A DNA stretch of 64,000 bases from Betaproteobacteria bacterium GR16-43 (GTDB lineage Bacteria > Pseudomonadota > Gammaproteobacteria > Burkholderiales > Usitatibacteraceae). Shown one piece after another: positions 24,952 through 34,446 of this stretch (position 1 is the stretch's first letter; every line of letters starts with the position of its first letter). Made by a program: the position numbers and the translations under genes. Under the pieces are notes generated by a model. That model was not told the DNA's origin. It was given only the letters and a program-made list of their open reading frames with translations, and did not search any database. Where the stretch lies: NCBI GenBank assembly GCA_001953215.1, contig CP019169.1, positions 1,426,001 to 1,490,000 on the forward strand. Reading direction: 5' to 3'.

Positions 24952-26276
24952 TTAGAAACGCCCCGAGCGCTTGAGCTCGAGGTAGCGATTGACCAGCCGC
25001 ACGGCGAGATCCGAGGGCGGAACGTCGAGCAGCATCGCGCCGGCGCTCTCGACACCGCGCACGACGGCTTCGCGCTCGCGTTCGTAGATGGCGCCCGCGG
25101 CATAGGTGAGCGCCTCGTCGAGGGCTTTCACCGGTGTGTCGCGCAGGGTGTCGAGCACCGATTCGCGCAGGTTGGCGAAGAGCACGAGATGCTTCCGCTT
25201 GAGCAGGGCCAGCGCGGGCATCAACGTCTCTTCGTCTTCGTCGCGCAGGTTCGACACGACAATCACCAGCGAGCGGCGCTTCAGGCGCTGCGAAAGTTCC
25301 ACCGCGGCGGCGTGGTAGTCGGGCGGTCTTAGCGTGGGTTGCACGTCGTAGAGCGCGTTCAGGAACGCGTTGATGGTCTCGCGCGATTTCTTCGCAGGCA
25401 CGAAGCGCGGCTCGGCCGAGGCAAAAGTCATCAGGCCCGCGGCATCGCCCTGGCGCAAGGCCACGAAGGCGAGCAGCAGCACCGCGTTCAACACTTCGTC
25501 GAAATGCGAGATCAATCCGTCGCGCGCGTTCATGCGCCGCCCGCAATCGAGCAGGAAGACGATCTGCTGGTCGCGCTCGTCCTGGTACTCGCGCGCGATC
25601 GGCCGCTTCATGCGCGCCGTGGCCTTCCAGTCGATCTGCCGCAGCGAGTCTCCCTCGCGGAAATCGCGGAGCTGGTGGAATTCGAGGCCTTCGCCGCGGC
25701 GGCGCTGCTTCATCACGCCGATCTGCGAGAGGCGGTTCTCGGTGGCGAAGAGCGCGTAGTCGGCCAGCTCCGCGAAGTCCGGGTAGCTGCGCACGGCCTG
25801 CGCTTCGCCGAGGCGGATGCGGCTGTCCCACAAACCGAAGGGAGACGCGACGCGCGCCTCGGCCCGCGAGAAGTGCAGCGTGCCGCGCTCGGTCGCGCGC
25901 AGCTTGTAGGGCGCCTGCGCGAACGCTCCCGCCGGGACCGAGAGGCGGATCGGCAACCCCAGCGCCTCGAAGGCGAGCGGGTGGTGGTCGTGGATCTCGC
26001 AATGCGTCGCGAAGCGGCTGCGGTTCACCAGGCGCAGCACGCAATCGCGCCACCGGCCGATGGGTACCGATCCCGGCATGCGCCGTTCGAGCACCAGTTG
26101 CGGGGCGAGCATGTGCGCGGCGGCGAGGTCGGCCAGCATCGCGATGAGGACAACGCCGAACGTGACGAGCCACGCATCCGTGAGCTCGGGCCACCACGAC
26201 GCGGCGAGCGCGAACACGACGAGCGCCACGCCGAGGCCCAGCGCGCGGCGCGAGGGGATCGGGCGCCCGGCTTCGC

Positions 26277-26280
<4 letters not shown>
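24952..26280 (-). CDS. DUF58-domain protein
   Basis: A 442-residue protein starting with GTG, overlapped by the MoxR stop (GTGA). Two transmembrane helices lie near residues 15-55. DUF58 follows, with the signature FHQLRDFREGDSLRQIDWKATARM near residue 205, and then a von Willebrand A-like region (VFLLDCGRRMNARDG near 245). DUF58/vWA proteins work together with MoxR AAA+ ATPases, which is the gene order here; they are thought to assemble or mature periplasmic or membrane complexes. The start within the MoxR stop argues for fixed stoichiometry. Confidence 0.9.
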
Positions 26281-27263
<983 letters not shown>

Positions 27264-27282
27264 CGGGTCGTTCCTTTTTTAC

Positions 27283-27365
27283 TTGGCTGGATTCCAGACG
27301 GAGCTTGCCCCCGAACGCCTTTATCGGGGGCGGGAATGACGATCGGGGCGCGAATGACGGTTCGG
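27283..27365. repeat. Degenerate REP-like cluster overlapping the DUF4350 3' end
   Basis: The stretch has a CCCCCGA/TCGGGGG hairpin (27308-27314, 27324-27330) and then three related blocks with the pattern CGGGAATGAC, GCGAATGAC, seen elsewhere after ATTCCCGC hairpins. The DUF4350 stop and its last 15 or so codons lie inside it. Confidence 0.55.
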
Positions 27366-28583
27366 ACGGGAAAGATGGGTACGGTGCGCGAGCCCCGCTT
27401 CGATGTCCTGCAATGCGCCCGCGGTGGCGACGAAGGCCACGGGATTCGTGTCCGCGCCGTGCATCGCGCGCCGGATGTCGGCGACCGGGCGTTCCGCGAG
27501 GCCGGCGAGCATCTCTTCCGCCCTGGAGTGCGCGAGGCCCTTCAATCCGCTGCGCCGCCGCGTGGCCACGCGCCAGACGCGCTCGCGCACGGCATCGATG
27601 AGTTGCGAAGCCTCGCCGCGCGACCACACGAAGCGACCCGCGGCGCGCAGGTGCTCCTGCAGGCTGCGGCGATCGGGCGGCGCGTCGGGTTCGAGCGGGC
27701 CGAAGCGCGGAATGGCGCGCCCGAGCCAGAGCAGCAGCAGCACGGCCCCGGCGAGGATGACGGGCCACGCGTTGTCGCGCAGCCAGGTGCCGAGCGAAAG
27801 GGAAGGCGGGCGCAGGAAGAGCATCGCGGGCCGCGCGCCGTCGCCGGCGAGGTGCCACGCGAATTCCGCGTGATCGAGATTGGAAATGGAGTTGTTGCGC
27901 AGGAACGAGAAATCCGCCAGGAGGACGACGCGGCCCTTGCCGACGGCGAACGACACGAAGACGAGGTTCTTGTTCTGCGTGGCCGTGGCGATCTGCTCGG
28001 GATCGCTCTCGCCCGCGATGCGCATCCCCGGCCCCCAGAGGCTCACGCGCAACGGCTTCGCGGCGTCGGGCCAGGGCACGGACGCGAACTTCTCGATCGG
28101 CTTGTCGCCCTTCTTCGGGGCGACCGGGGTGTCGAGCGGGGCCGGGGGCGTCTCGGACCGGGACCGCTTCCCCCGCGCCGGACCCGTGGGCATGTTCGTC
28201 TCGACGCCGTAGTTGGCGAACAATGGGTCGTCGATGCCGGGGCTTTCCACTTCGGCCACGAGCAGGCCGCCGCGTTGCACCCACGCGTCGATCTCGCGCA
28301 CGCGCGTCGGCGTCATGAAGGCGAGGCGGCGCGCGGCGAGAATCAGTACGCCGCCTTCGGGCGGTTTCGCGAGATCGACATGCGAGCGTGCGAACGTCGG
28401 GTTCGCACCCATGCGCGCGTAGAAGCGCTCGAGCGCGAGATGCGGATTGCGCTTCGCCTCCTCGCTGTTGCCGACCCGCTGCGGATACTCGCGCCATTCG
28501 TACCAGTTGAGCGCGGCGTAGAGGAGCAGGCCCAGGATCGGCGCGGCGATGATCGCGATCCGGAAGGCGATCTTGCGGTTCAC
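27321..28583 (-). CDS. DUF4350-domain membrane protein
   Basis: A 420-residue protein starting with GTG in a GTGA overlap with the DUF4129 gene. One transmembrane helix near residues 8-25 precedes a soluble DUF4350/GATase-like domain, which contains ARSHVDLAKPP near 65 and GRVVLLADFSFLRNNSI near 218. A second helix lies near 270-287, and a cytoplasmic helical region follows. The last 15 residues (RPNRHSRPDRHSRPR) are a repeat-like Arg/His/Pro tail encoded by REP-like DNA and are probably not part of the conserved domain. DUF4350 genes regularly accompany MoxR, DUF58 and DUF4129 genes. Confidence 0.85.
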   Translation of the reverse strand: MNRKIAFRIAIIAAPILGLLLYAALNWYEWREYPQRVGNSEEAKRNPHLALERFYARMGANPTFARSHVDLAKPPEGGVLILAARRLAFMTPTRVREIDAWVQRGGLLVAEVESPGIDDPLFANYGVETNMPTGPARGKRSRSETPPAPLDTPVAPKKGDKPIEKFASVPWPDAAKPLRVSLWGPGMRIAGESDPEQIATATQNKNLVFVSFAVGKGRVVLLADFSFLRNNSISNLDHAEFAWHLAGDGARPAMLFLRPPSLSLGTWLRDNAWPVILAGAVLLLLWLGRAIPRFGPLEPDAPPDRRSLQEHLRAAGRFVWSRGEASQLIDAVRERVWRVATRRRSGLKGLAHSRAEEMLAGLAERPVADIRRAMHGADTNPVAFVATAGALQDIEAGLAHRTHLSRPNRHSRPDRHSRPR

Positions 28584-30070
28584 CGGGCCTCCTGCGCGTC
28601 GGCCGCGGGCGCGAACTGCCGATGCCATTCGCCGGCGAGGGCCAGCACCGCGTCGGCGCCGACGCTGCGGTGCCCGTAGGCGATGGATTGCCAGGCCGAC
28701 ACGAGGCGCCGGAAGAAGGCGCGGGTGGGTTCGGGCTCGGCCACGTCGACCTTGCGCACGCAATCGCCCTCGGTGTCGCCGCGCAGGAATTCGAGGCCGC
28801 GGTCGAGGAAGCGCACGAGCGCGCCTCGATAGAGCAGGGAGAGCGCTTCGCGCGTGCGGCCTTCGCGCACCAGTGTCGTGGCCGCGGCCGCCACGTCTTC
28901 GGGCAGCGAATCGGGCCGCACGTCGAGGCCGAAGAGGAAATCGGGCCGGTCCCGCGCGCCGGACGCGCGGCCGTGAAAGCGAAGATAGCGCGCCAGGAAG
29001 TACAGCACCGCGGCCAGCACGGTGCCGCCCACGATCCACGTCGCGAAGCGCGCGAGCTCGGAGAAGAACAGCGCGATCTTCTCGAGCCACTTCCATTCGG
29101 TCTTCGTGGAAGGCTTGTCGTCCTTCGACTCCCACGTCGGGCCCACGTACTCCAGCCGCCTCTTCATCTCGGTCTTGCCGAAGTCGGGTGCGGCCATCAC
29201 CGCCTTGATCTCGGTGGCCGGATCCTTGCCGGCCGCCCGCGTGGGCATCGACGCGGGCAGCAGGACCAGGGCCAGCATCACCGCGGCGAAGACGCCGGCG
29301 AGAGACGCCGCCGGGGCGGCGAGGCGATCGGCGAGCGTGCGGAATCGCAGCTCGATGTCCCAGCCCTCGAGCATCGTCCTGCGCTGGAGGTACAGCGTGA
29401 AGCCCGCGGCCACGTACACCGGCTCGACCAGCGCGGTGGCGAGCGTGGCCAGCACGGCTCCCACGAGCGCACCGTCACCGGCGGTCTCCAGGCCCTGCGT
29501 GAAGAGGACCTCCAGGATGTCTTCCATCGGCATGCGCACCGGCGCCAGCAGCGTGATGGCGAACGCGGCGCTCACCATGACGAAGAGCTCCATGAGGACG
29601 AGCAGGACCGTGAGGCCCGTGGCGGCGGCCCGCATGTCGCGATCGAGCAGCTTCACGCGCTGCCGGCCCGGCTTGCCCCGCAGGCGCTCGAGCTGGCGCA
29701 CCGGAAGATGGAAGGAGCGCGAGAGGTCGAAGCGCCGCCACGTGAGCGCGGCGAAGGCCCCCGTCCCGAAGAGCCACTGGCGCGGCGAGCGCAGGACCGA
29801 AGCCGCCGTTGCCGGTTCCCCGAACAAGGTGCGCGAGAGCAGCGCGAGGAGGATGCGGTCGAACACGGGCTTCAACCACCACAGGACGAACCACGCGATG
29901 AACGGGTGGCCCCAGAGCACCGCGTAGGCCACGGCGGCCACGGGCAGGTAGATGGCAAGCCAGGCGCCGTAGGTGGCGGCCGCGTTCTCGCGCACGAGCG
30001 CGAAGCCCAGGTCGAGCGCCTCGGAAGGATTGCGCGGCCGCAACCGCACCGCCATGCGTTCAAGCTGCAC
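28580..30070 (-). CDS. DUF4129-domain multi-pass membrane protein
   Basis: A 496-residue membrane protein with about six helices: pairs near residues 35-75, 150-185, 200-230 and 260-280, and a single helix near 340-360. The C-terminal cytoplasmic DUF4129 domain (REALSLLYRGALVRFLDRG near 415) is usually found at the end of transglutaminase-like membrane proteins; here no transglutaminase part is seen. It overlaps the SpoIIM gene by 11 bp and the DUF4350 gene by 4 bp, so it is a core member of this membrane cluster. Confidence 0.82.
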   Translation of the reverse strand: MQLERMAVRLRPRNPSEALDLGFALVRENAAATYGAWLAIYLPVAAVAYAVLWGHPFIAWFVLWWLKPVFDRILLALLSRTLFGEPATAASVLRSPRQWLFGTGAFAALTWRRFDLSRSFHLPVRQLERLRGKPGRQRVKLLDRDMRAAATGLTVLLVLMELFVMVSAAFAITLLAPVRMPMEDILEVLFTQGLETAGDGALVGAVLATLATALVEPVYVAAGFTLYLQRRTMLEGWDIELRFRTLADRLAAPAASLAGVFAAVMLALVLLPASMPTRAAGKDPATEIKAVMAAPDFGKTEMKRRLEYVGPTWESKDDKPSTKTEWKWLEKIALFFSELARFATWIVGGTVLAAVLYFLARYLRFHGRASGARDRPDFLFGLDVRPDSLPEDVAAAATTLVREGRTREALSLLYRGALVRFLDRGLEFLRGDTEGDCVRKVDVAEPEPTRAFFRRLVSAWQSIAYGHRSVGADAVLALAGEWHRQFAPAADAQEAR

Positions 30071-31079
30071 GGCCGCGCCCCGCGAAAGTGAGGTAGACGA
30101 AGAAGACGGCGGCGAGGCCCACGCCGAAACCGATCTTCACCTCGAACGGAATCGACACGCGCGAGGACCAGAACGCCTCGATGAACGCGGCGACCACGGT
30201 CATGATCGCCGCGCCGTAGAGCAGCCGGGCGGCGCCTTGCCCCTTGCGGCGCAACGCCTCGGCGCGGGTGAGGCGCCCGGGTGCGATGAGCGCGTGCCCG
30301 ATCATCAGCCCCGCGCCGCCCGCGTACACCATGCCCAGGAGCTCGGGCGAGCTGTGGCCCGCGACGAAACCCCAGAACGATTCGCCGTAGCCCACCTGCG
30401 TGAGGTAACCCGCGACGGCGCCGAGGAAGACGCCGTTGAAGAGCAGCACGGCCAGCGTCCCCAGGCCGAAGAACGCGCCGCCGGCGACGATGCGGAAGTC
30501 GATCGTCACGTTGTTGGCGATGTAGTGGCCGAACATCATCACGTCGCTGTCGGCTTCGCGCGTGGTGCCGTAGCGCATGTTGCCGGGCGCGTACATCGAC
30601 TGGATCTTCGCGAGCGTCTCCGGGTCGACGAGGTAGAAGACGAACTCCGGGTAGAACTGGAGCGCCAGGATGCCGCCCAGGAACGGCAGGAAGAAGGTCA
30701 GCGCCGCGATGAGGAGGTAGGGCCATTGCCGCCGCGCTTCCGCGGGGAAGCCATGCACGACGAACTCGCGCATCTGCGTGAAGACGCCGCCGCGGCGCTC
30801 GGCGCGCGCGCCGTGCACCGCGAGGTGCGCCGCGATGACGCGCGCGTGGAGCCTGTCGATGAGCGAAGTGCGGTACTGCCGGTCGCGCGCGAGCGCGAGG
30901 TGCGCGACGAGCGAGCGGAAGCGCTTCGCGATCTCGGTGGCCGGGATCGCCGGCAGCGCGGGCTCGGGCGCCGCCTCGGCCTCGCCCTTCTTCGGCTTCT
31001 TGCGCTTCTTCGGATGCAACGCGGCCTCGAGGGCATCCCACCCGGCGGCGTGCTTCGATTCGAATCCGGATTCGCTCAT
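30060..31079 (-). CDS. Stage II sporulation protein M-like membrane protein
   Basis: The start MSESGFESKHA overlaps the RDD gene stop (ATGA) and gives 339 residues; the longer open frame upstream lies in the RDD gene. A charged Lys-rich N-terminal region (KKRKKPKKG) is followed by five or six helices of the SpoIIM/DUF95 family, with NNVTIDFRIVAGGAFFGLG near 200 and GHSSPELLGM near 250 as family signatures. In non-sporulating bacteria this family occurs with RDD and MoxR genes and has no settled role. Confidence 0.87.
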   Translation of the reverse strand: MSESGFESKHAAGWDALEAALHPKKRKKPKKGEAEAAPEPALPAIPATEIAKRFRSLVAHLALARDRQYRTSLIDRLHARVIAAHLAVHGARAERRGGVFTQMREFVVHGFPAEARRQWPYLLIAALTFFLPFLGGILALQFYPEFVFYLVDPETLAKIQSMYAPGNMRYGTTREADSDVMMFGHYIANNVTIDFRIVAGGAFFGLGTLAVLLFNGVFLGAVAGYLTQVGYGESFWGFVAGHSSPELLGMVYAGGAGLMIGHALIAPGRLTRAEALRRKGQGAARLLYGAAIMTVVAAFIEAFWSSRVSIPFEVKIGFGVGLAAVFFVYLTFAGRGRAA

Positions 31080-31762
31080 CGGCGCGATTGCAATCCGGCT
31101 GCGATGGAGGAAACACGGTCGGCCGCCGCTTCGCCCCGGAGGGCGCCCACCAGCGGGACCGCGGTTTCGGCGAGCTCGGCGGCGCGCTCCGCCGACCATC
31201 CGCCGCGGCGCTCGTCGAAGTCGAGGATCGCGCGCTGCTCGAGCGGCGTGAGGGCGACCGGTGCGGCGAGCGCTTCGCGCGCGGCGTGCGCCCCCGGCTT
31301 GCCGGCGAGCGAATCGCGATGGATCACCACGGTGCCCGCCGCGAGGTCGCCCAGCCGGCGGAACTGCCCGTCGAAGAGCATCACGATGAAGCCGGTCACG
31401 TAGCCCACGGGGAATGCGTCGGCCATGCGCACGATGTTGCGCAGGAACGCCGAGCTCCAGCCCACGGGCGTGCCGTCGGCGTGGACCACCGCGAGGTTGA
31501 ACACGCGCTTGCCGGGCGTCGCCCCGTTCCACAGCGCCTCGAAGAGGATCGGGTAGAGCGTGGAGATGGCGAACCAGCAGATCAGCATGACGCCCGCGCC
31601 GGCATCGCCGAAGCGCGCGAACGCCGCGGGAAGCGACATCAGCACCATCGAGCGGATGGCGAAGTCCGTGGCCCAGGCCCGGGCCCGCGCCACCGGCCCC
31701 GCGAGCCGCAGCGTGATCTCCGCGCCTTCGGGGAGCGTGACGGGGCGCAGCGTGTCGATCAC
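31076..31762 (-). CDS. RDD-family membrane protein
   Basis: A 228-residue protein with three helices (near 30-50, 55-75, 115-135) forming the RDD domain; the GATPGKRVFNLAVV loop near 80 and RRLGDLAAGTVVI near 135 are characteristic. A C-terminal cytosolic tail of about 80 residues follows. RDD proteins may act in transport or as partners of other membrane proteins. The stop overlaps the SpoIIM gene start by 4 bp. Confidence 0.87.
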   Translation of the reverse strand: MIDTLRPVTLPEGAEITLRLAGPVARARAWATDFAIRSMVLMSLPAAFARFGDAGAGVMLICWFAISTLYPILFEALWNGATPGKRVFNLAVVHADGTPVGWSSAFLRNIVRMADAFPVGYVTGFIVMLFDGQFRRLGDLAAGTVVIHRDSLAGKPGAHAAREALAAPVALTPLEQRAILDFDERRGGWSAERAAELAETAVPLVGALRGEAAADRVSSIAAGLQSRR

Positions 31763-31775
31763 TCGCGTGCCGCCG

Positions 31776-32576
31776 TCAATCGTGGCGGATGTAGATGTCG
31801 CGGTAGGCGGTGTAGGCCGAGATCCAGATCAGCGGGATCATGACGAGCATGCCCAGGCCCAGCGGGATCACGGCCACGATCAGCAGGAGGAAGCCCACGA
31901 GGCTGTAGATGATGAACGGCCAGATGTTGCGCAGGCAGCCGGAGAAGCTCGCCTTCATCGCGTCCACCGGCTGCATGTCGTGGAAGATCACCAGCGCCGG
32001 CGCGAACCACGTCGCCATGATGACCGGCAACGCGAGCGCCAGGGCCACGAGGACCGTGAGCAAGACGACCGGGATCAGCACCGCGGCCATGCGGGCCGGA
32101 TCGCCCTGGTCCAGCACGGCGAAGACGCCCGTCGCCGCGAGGAAGAACGCGACGAAGATGCCCGCGATGATGAAGATCACCACCATGAATGCGAGGCTGA
32201 TCAGGCCCACGAGGGCCAGGTTGCCGGTGTTCTTCTTGAAGCCGGCGAAGAGGTGGGCCACTTCGAGCGGCTTGCCCTCTTCGAGGTCGCGGCAGCCCAG
32301 CATGAGCCCCGCGGCGAAGACCGGGTAGAGCACGCTCGAGACGAGCGAGCCCAGCGGGATGATCCCCAGCGCGAAGGACATCACCATGAAGATGAGGAAG
32401 ATCCCGATCCACACCCCCGGCGACAGCATGAAGATCTTCCACGCTTCGCCGAACCACGCGGTGCCGCGACCGCCTTCGGTCTTGCGGCCCTGCGGGATGA
32501 ACTCGCCGTCGTCCGCAGTGGCTTCGAGGACGCTGGCTTTGGGAGGGGCGAACGGATTATCGGACGGAGGGGCCAT
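31776..32576 (-). CDS. BPSS1780-family membrane protein
   Basis: A 266-residue integral membrane protein with a soluble N-terminus of about 45 residues (NPFAPPKASV is typical of the family) and six predicted helices from about residue 50 on, ending YTAYRDIYIRHD. The BPSS1780 family is common in betaproteobacteria and uncharacterised. It is the first gene of the minus-strand run, 13 bp ahead of the RDD gene and divergent from the response regulator, with 68 bp between starts. Confidence 0.82.
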   Translation of the reverse strand: MAPPSDNPFAPPKASVLEATADDGEFIPQGRKTEGGRGTAWFGEAWKIFMLSPGVWIGIFLIFMVMSFALGIIPLGSLVSSVLYPVFAAGLMLGCRDLEEGKPLEVAHLFAGFKKNTGNLALVGLISLAFMVVIFIIAGIFVAFFLAATGVFAVLDQGDPARMAAVLIPVVLLTVLVALALALPVIMATWFAPALVIFHDMQPVDAMKASFSGCLRNIWPFIIYSLVGFLLLIVAVIPLGLGMLVMIPLIWISAYTAYRDIYIRHD

Positions 32577-32644
32577 CGCGGGGTCCTGTCGAGGATCGAT
32601 TGGCGCGCGGGCCCATTCTAAACGACCTGAGCGATAATCGCGGC

Positions 32645-33316
32645 GTGCGCCTGCTCATCGCCGAAGACAGCACCATCCTCGCCAACGGACTCACCGACGC
32701 GTTGCGTGCCGGGGGATACGCCGTGGACTGGGTGCAGGACGGCGTGGAAGCCGATGCGGCGCTCTCCTCGCAGGCCTTCGACCTGCTGATCCTGGACCTG
32801 AACCTGCCGCGCCTGGGCGGGCTCGAAGTGTTGAAGCGCCTGCGCGCCCGCCGCTCCGCGATGCCGGTGCTGGTGCTCACCGCGCAGGACCGCCTCGAGG
32901 ATCGCGTGCGCGGCCTGGACCTGGGCGCCGACGACTATCTCACCAAGCCCTTCGACCTGCCCGAGCTGGAAGCACGGGTGCGCGCGCTCACGCGCCGCGC
33001 GGGACACGGCGGGCAATCGACCGTCGCGCACGGAGCGCTCACGTACGAATCGACCAGCCGCGTGGTCACGCTGAACGGCGAGCCGCTCGAGCTCTCCGCG
33101 CGCGAGCTCGCGTTGCTGGAGATCTTCCTCGCGCGCGTCGGGCGCATGGTGAGCAAGGAGCAGATCCTCGACCTCCTGTGCGAGTGGGGCGGTGAAGTCT
33201 CGGCCAATGCCGTCGAGGTCTACGTCTCGCGCCTGAGGAAGAAGCTCGAGGCCGGCGGCATTCGCATCTCGACGCATCGCGGCCTGGGCTACTGCCTTGA
33301 GCGGGATTCGCCTTGA
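32645..33316 (+). CDS. OmpR-family response regulator (QseB/TctD-like)
   Basis: Translation probably starts at GTG 32645, giving 223 residues that begin directly with the receiver domain (VRLLIAEDST). The phosphoacceptor is Asp51 (LLILDLNLP) and the conserved lysine is Lys101 (LTKPFD). A winged-helix DNA-binding domain covers about 125-220. GATAAT lies 7 bp before the GTG and no ribosome binding site is seen, so the mRNA may be leaderless. The next gene, a histidine kinase, overlaps it by 4 bp. The pair lies 117 bp ahead of an MHS transporter, a likely target. Confidence 0.9.
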   Translation: MRLLIAEDSTILANGLTDALRAGGYAVDWVQDGVEADAALSSQAFDLLILDLNLPRLGGLEVLKRLRARRSAMPVLVLTAQDRLEDRVRGLDLGADDYLTKPFDLPELEARVRALTRRAGHGGQSTVAHGALTYESTSRVVTLNGEPLELSARELALLEIFLARVGRMVSKEQILDLLCEWGGEVSANAVEVYVSRLRKKLEAGGIRISTHRGLGYCLERDSP

Positions 33317-34329
33317 AGGGCTCCGGCGGGAGCGGTTCGCGCTCGCTGCTGAAGGAGGTCCTGCTCTGGATGCTGGTGCCGCTCGCCGTGCTCTGGCCGC
33401 TGTCGATCGCGGTGATCTACGCCGTGGGCGGCTCGCTCCTGGAGATGGGCGTGGTGCTGATGCTGGTGCCTGTCGTCACGGGGCTCGCGATGTTCGCGGT
33501 CTACAGCGGCCTCGCCCCGATCCGCAAGTTGCGCGACGAAATCGACGCGCGGGAGGATTCCGACCTGCGCGCCCTGCCCCTCTACGGCGCGCCCTCGGAA
33601 CTGGAGCCGTTGCTGCGGACGTTGAACCTGCAACTGGAGCGCGTGCGGGCGAACCAGGCTTCGCAGCGCCATTTCGTCGCCGATGCCGCGCATCAATTGC
33701 GCACGCCGCTGGCCGCGTTGAAGACGCAGGCGCAATTGGCGCGCGGAGCGCATACGCTCGAAGAGGCGGCCGCGCGGCTGGAGCAGATCGGCGTGAGCGC
33801 GGACCATCTCTCGCGCCTCGCGAACCAGCTCCTGTCGCTCGCCCGCGCCGACGACGCGAAGTCCGTGGGCGCGAAGCCGGTGGACCTGGCCGCGGCGTTG
33901 CGCGGGGCCTGCCACGACCGCGCCGATGCCGCGATCGCGAAGTCGATCCACCTCGCCTTCGAGGGCCCGGAGCATCCGGTGACGGTCAAGGGCGATGCCG
34001 ACCTGATGCACGAGATGTTCGTGAACCTGGTGGACAACGCGGTGCGCTACATCCCCGAGGGCGGCGAGATCATCGCGCGCGTGCGCGACTACCCGGCGCC
34101 CGCGGCCGAGGTCGAGGACAACGGCCCCGGCGTTCCCGAAGCCGACCGCGAGATGGTATTCGAGCGCTTCCACCGCGTCCTCGGCACGGGGGTTCCCGGA
34201 AGCGGGCTGGGGCTGTCGATCGTGAAGTCGATCGCGGCGCGTTTCGGCGCCACCGTGACCGTGGAATCCGGGCGCGAGGGGCGGGGGGCGCTGTTTCGCG
34301 TGATGTTTCCCGGCGCTCCCGTGGGATAG
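33313..34329 (+). CDS. Compact sensor histidine kinase without periplasmic domain
   Basis: A 338-residue kinase starting with TTG in a TTGA overlap with the response regulator gene. Two helices at about residues 17-37 and 46-66 are separated by only 8 or so residues, so the usual sensor domain of TctE-type kinases is absent. A short HAMP-like linker leads to the H box HQLRTPL (His127), N box LVDNAVRYIP near 238, G1 EDNGPGVP near 265 and G2 GSGLGLSIV near 292. It probably senses a signal in the membrane or through a partner protein such as the transporter encoded next door. Confidence 0.88.
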   Translation: MKGSGGSGSRSLLKEVLLWMLVPLAVLWPLSIAVIYAVGGSLLEMGVVLMLVPVVTGLAMFAVYSGLAPIRKLRDEIDAREDSDLRALPLYGAPSELEPLLRTLNLQLERVRANQASQRHFVADAAHQLRTPLAALKTQAQLARGAHTLEEAAARLEQIGVSADHLSRLANQLLSLARADDAKSVGAKPVDLAAALRGACHDRADAAIAKSIHLAFEGPEHPVTVKGDADLMHEMFVNLVDNAVRYIPEGGEIIARVRDYPAPAAEVEDNGPGVPEADREMVFERFHRVLGTGVPGSGLGLSIVKSIAARFGATVTVESGREGRGALFRVMFPGAPVG

Positions 34330-34364
34330 GGTCCGGGTAAACCCTCGTTTTACCCCCCGGGACC
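34330..34364 (+). terminator. Hairpin after the two-component genes
   Basis: GGTCC and GGACC form the outer stem (34330-34334, 34360-34364) and GGGTAAA/TTTACCC (34335-34341, 34349-34355) the inner one. No T-run follows, so it may only partly separate the kinase gene from the transporter gene or act as a processing site. Confidence 0.4.
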
Positions 34365-34446
34365 GTCAGGCACCCGTCAGTTGCCCAAGCGAACCTCCGG
34401 TTGATGTGCGCCCGATCGAGGCGCCTTTACAAAAGGAGGGGAATCC

